A stretch of DNA of 64,000 nt, taken from Sipunculus nudus. Lineage: Eukaryota; Annelida; Sipuncula; Golfingiida; Sipunculidae. The position numbers and the translations under genes were made by a program. Each line of letters opens with the position of its first letter. The stretch's first letter is position 1. The stretch covers positions 96,275,642-96,339,641 of the forward strand of contig CM049306.1 of NCBI GenBank assembly GCA_026874595.1. Direction: 5' to 3'. Of this stretch, positions 61,025 through 64,000 are shown one piece after another. The notes beneath the pieces were generated by a model. That model worked only from the letters and a program-made list of their open reading frames with translations, was not told where the DNA came from and searched no databases.

Positions 61025-62925
61025 TCACAACATGGTGCATCTGGAGGTTTGGGCTGACATGAGGTGACTGTCCTGCTGAAGCTGATGGTAGATCTCGTCA
61101 GCACTTGGATGCCACATCAATGATGGAATCTGACCTCTCATTGGTGTTCCATACACGAAGAATGTGGTCACTGGTCCCACCATTTCCAAATAGACCTGCC
61201 CTCTCTCTATAAAATGGTACCCCAGCATCCTGTCAAGAATTCTGGAAGGACAAAAATAAAGGTAAATCAGATGTAATGGTTATTGTATCCACATGCCTGA
61301 CTTAATTCATGCAAACGCTTTTAATTTCTTTCATAGAACCCTTGCTACAACAATTGACAATGAAAGGACCCTGTGCAAGCTATACTGATTTATTTGTTAT
61401 ACAGCTCCGTTTCCAGCTTACACATTTTATGATCAGCATTGTCGACTGTGGTTAACATTAACTAGGCCTATGAAATATAAGGATTAATCAATGGATCTAG
61501 TAATTGAAAAAAAGAATAGGTTCTTAATAATAAATATAAAAAATATATTATGCTTCTTAATAAAATAGCAAAATACTAGTAGGTTGAATCATGAGCCATC
61601 AAGATAAATTATAGGGAATCCTTTTTTCATTGCAGAGGGGTAGAGGTCATTAAACTGAATTTGATAGACTTCACTTTGGCAGTTTGAGATTTAAACGCTT
61701 TAACTCTAAGCTTTTGTTTTACCTTTGTGTATCAGGACTGAGGTGGATTTTTCCAGGAATGCTGGTTCTCATGATATTCCCAGCCACCATAACGGTATCT
61801 CCGAACAGACAGTACCTTGGTATCTTATTCCCTAGGATCCCTCCAACCACAGCACCTGAGTGAACTCCAACAAGAAGCTGTATAAGGGAAAAAAATCAAA
61901 TGGTTGTTAATCACCAACAAATGACCCATTGGTCATCACACTCTAAATTATCATACTAAATTTGATATGTTTTTCATGGCCTCAATCCATACTAGTCTAA
62001 ACACATAAATGCAAACCATACAAGTCATGTGATGATATGCATTAGAATCATCCAGCATTAGTGATGCCTTAATTACTATCCCAAGATTTACTCAAAAAGA
62101 CACTGTCACCTAATAATAATGACATCATTGTTCAGCCAAAGATTGGTATAGATTTTGGTACATCACTTACCTTTAGTGGTTCACCACCAGGAGCTGAGAT
62201 GAGCTGTGACCTCAGTGTTAAATCCACGGCAAAGTTTGTTAGCCTCGTGGCGTGATCTGGTATTCTATCTGGCGCTCCTGCTATCAGTATGTACTGGAAA
62301 CCGTTTGTGTCCATCTGAACAAATAAATTTAAAAAAATCATCAATCTTGGCAAACTGTGAAGAATTTCACATCACATCAGTGCTCATTTAAGAGAGAATG
62401 GTCAACATTATATGTCCTTAAAACAAAATAGGTATTTTATAAGTGACCTATGGGTCTTGCTGCTCAGTGGAAGGGTATGGCATAAACACTTCAGTCTGAC
62501 ATCAGCTAAAATCTATGGATAATATTTGTGAAATTTCAGGCGTTTCTGAGATGAGCATGGAAGCCCTGATATTTTCAACATATATTAAACATGCACTGTT
62601 TAAACCATCTACAGGTTATCAGCACTGGTTTCTGAAGCAAGTATTGAATTTTTGGTGATTTAGCTTAGATAAGACATGCATATAACATACCATTTGAAGA
62701 GTGTGATCGTTAGAACAGTAAGAGACTAGAGTGGAATCCCTGGTGGTTAAGCTTGTGTCAGATATTACACACTTACCATGTATACATCGTGGTCATCAGC
62801 TGTATCTGAGATGAGGGTGTTGAGCATTTTCATCAAGGTCACACAGTCTGCTGCTGGACATTCTTCACACATATGTTTAAAGTTGTCTACCTCCACAAAT
62901 ACAATGCTCACTTGGTCAAAGCGCT
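61025..62925 (-). CDS. Second cyclase-like gene (sGC beta2-like), last four exons only
   Basis: Minus-strand exons: 62925-62777, 62314-62171, 61877-61723, 61241-61025 (TGA); phases agree. They encode a class III cyclase domain; the upstream exons (expected H-NOX, PAS and coiled coil by analogy) lie beyond the window or were not seen. The catalytic motifs are altered: the first metal Asp position reads FVEVDNF (Glu), the metal-Asp motif reads MDTNGFQY (Phe for Asp, and Asp for the purine-selecting Glu), and in IPRYCLFGDTVMVAGNIM the transition-state Asn and Arg are Met and Asn. HATRLTNFAVDLTL, GEPLKLLVGVHSG and FIERG resemble sGC beta2. The protein ends in CTML, a CaaX-like tail. Exon lengths 149-144-155-217 mirror 149-147-155-199 in the neighbour with the same phases, so the two genes are paralogues. 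It is probably inactive as a cyclase on its own. Confidence 0.88.
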
Positions 62926-62989
62926 CTGAGAAGATACCATACAGATAATATATGTGCTTGATATCCCTTCAGACACTACATTTTTTGGC

Positions 62990-63640
62990 AAACCTGTGAG
63001 CTTAAGCGATGGTGTGGCATTGTCCGTCGTCTGTACCTTAACCCATACAATTTAAATCAGCAGGAGCGATCATAACTAAATTTTATAGATTAAGATTATA
63101 TATGTGATTTTATAGGGAAAAAGTGAAAAAAACTTTAAAAATCTGTCTTCTCCATACCTTTCCATCCAAATTGTTCAATATTTCACAGGAATAATCACTG
63201 AAACATTCTCTCTCAAGTTTATTTGAATGGTTCTAGTTTGGATATTTTTTGCTGAATAACAGGAAGCTGAACTTTGTCATTTGGCCTAAAAAGGATACTA
63301 AAATTACAATTTCAGAAATGGCTGGAGCTGTCTTCACCAAATTTTATACCAATGTTGGTCACATGACTTTGGATGGCACCACCTGCATAAACCTTTTCTG
63401 CACAAGGGTCATCCGTCATTATTACATTAACCCATAATTTCTCGGGAATAGCAGGAGCTAGCATCCCCAAATTGTGTGCAAATGTTGGTCACATGACTGG
63501 TATTTGAAATTGCAGTTTTTGTTGCGCCATCTACAGCAACTTATTTTTATATGGACAAAACCCTCATAACTTTATGAGCCTCTTTCAGTTTAAAAATGGT
63601 TTATGATGAAACTGTCAAGCCTGAATCATTTAATTTTTTC
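62990..63640. repeat. Interspersed repeat related to the GCGAACCTGTG-ended family
   Basis: AACCTGTGAGCTTAAGCGATGGTGTGGCA at the left (written here as its position, 62995-63023) corresponds to the inverted right end of 23050-28469 and 41901-44688. AATATTTCACAGGAATAATC and TTGGTCACATGACT segments recur in those elements. The right limit is unclear. I see no exon of the minus-strand gene here or in 63640-64000. Confidence 0.5.
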
Positions 63641-64000
63641 AGCAGATTTATCTTAAGGTAGGGTTCTTTCAATTGTATAAGAAAAGACTTGGTTAATTTA
63701 TTTTTGGTAGAGTCAAAGAGGGCTGCATGAGATATGTCTTGTGGCCGTTAGTAAGCCTATTTCAAACTGAGGACTGCAATAGTCTTCTTCTGCAAAACTA
63801 TTGTTTCAACTTCTGTAACACTGCACAAAAATGATCTTTAGGAGGCCTTTGTTCAAGTTTACTGAAGTTATTAATGGCAGAATCATTGGACCTTTAACAC
63901 TGAAAGGCTATATATATATCTTTTATTATTCTAAACAGTTTAATTAAACAATCTTATGGATATGTCAGCTTGAAATGAAAGCATTGTTGGGACAAGGTCT

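Overview
The window is animal nuclear DNA: long AT-rich introns with GT-AG boundaries, dense interspersed repeats and four intron-rich genes that can be rebuilt exon by exon by protein similarity. The many tandem-repeat-bearing Helitron-like elements, hairpin-ended elements and GTGACCTTGACC-type repeats suggest a lophotrochozoan, most likely a mollusc and perhaps a bivalve. That placement is inference; no species marker is visible.

Layout. (1) 1-5139: repeats, chiefly a Helitron-like element with tandem units. (2) 5140-21212, plus strand: UBA3, the catalytic subunit of the NEDD8-activating enzyme, 14 exons found; the first exon (about 20 residues) was not found. One intron is a U12-type (minor spliceosome) intron, and a later intron carries a 3.1 kb, 5'-truncated LINE with a 12-bp target duplication. 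(3) 21.5-29 kb: a repeat desert with a second Helitron-like copy and a 4 kb satellite-like array organised as an 1110-bp higher-order repeat. (4) 49114-30110, minus strand: FBXO7, an F-box protein with ubiquitin-like, FP (PI31-like) and proline-rich regions, complete in 10 exons (510 aa). Its introns hold a third Helitron-like copy, a triple-nested repeat, a hairpin-ended MITE and a long-TIR element. (5) 49482-59170, plus strand: a complete 12-exon gene (624 aa) for a soluble-guanylyl-cyclase beta-like protein, divergent from FBXO7 with only 367 bp between the two ATGs. (6) 62925-61025, minus strand: the last four exons of a second cyclase-like gene, tail to tail with the first and cut by the window end.

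How the genes relate. UBA3 and FBXO7 both belong to the neddylation/cullin-RING ubiquitin system: UBA3 starts the NEDD8 cascade that activates CUL1, and FBXO7 is a substrate adaptor of the SCF-CUL1 ligase. The two cyclase genes are paralogues with the same intron phases. Both have lost essential cyclase residues, yet the complete one keeps an intact heme-binding H-NOX domain, and both end in a CaaX-like C-x-x-L tail.

Most novel observations: the linked pair of apparently dead, possibly prenylated cyclase-like proteins; and a recurrent pattern in which short segments spanning exon edges (splice site plus the first or last 20-35 exon bases) are tandemly copied into the adjoining intron, seen at five exon edges in two unrelated genes.
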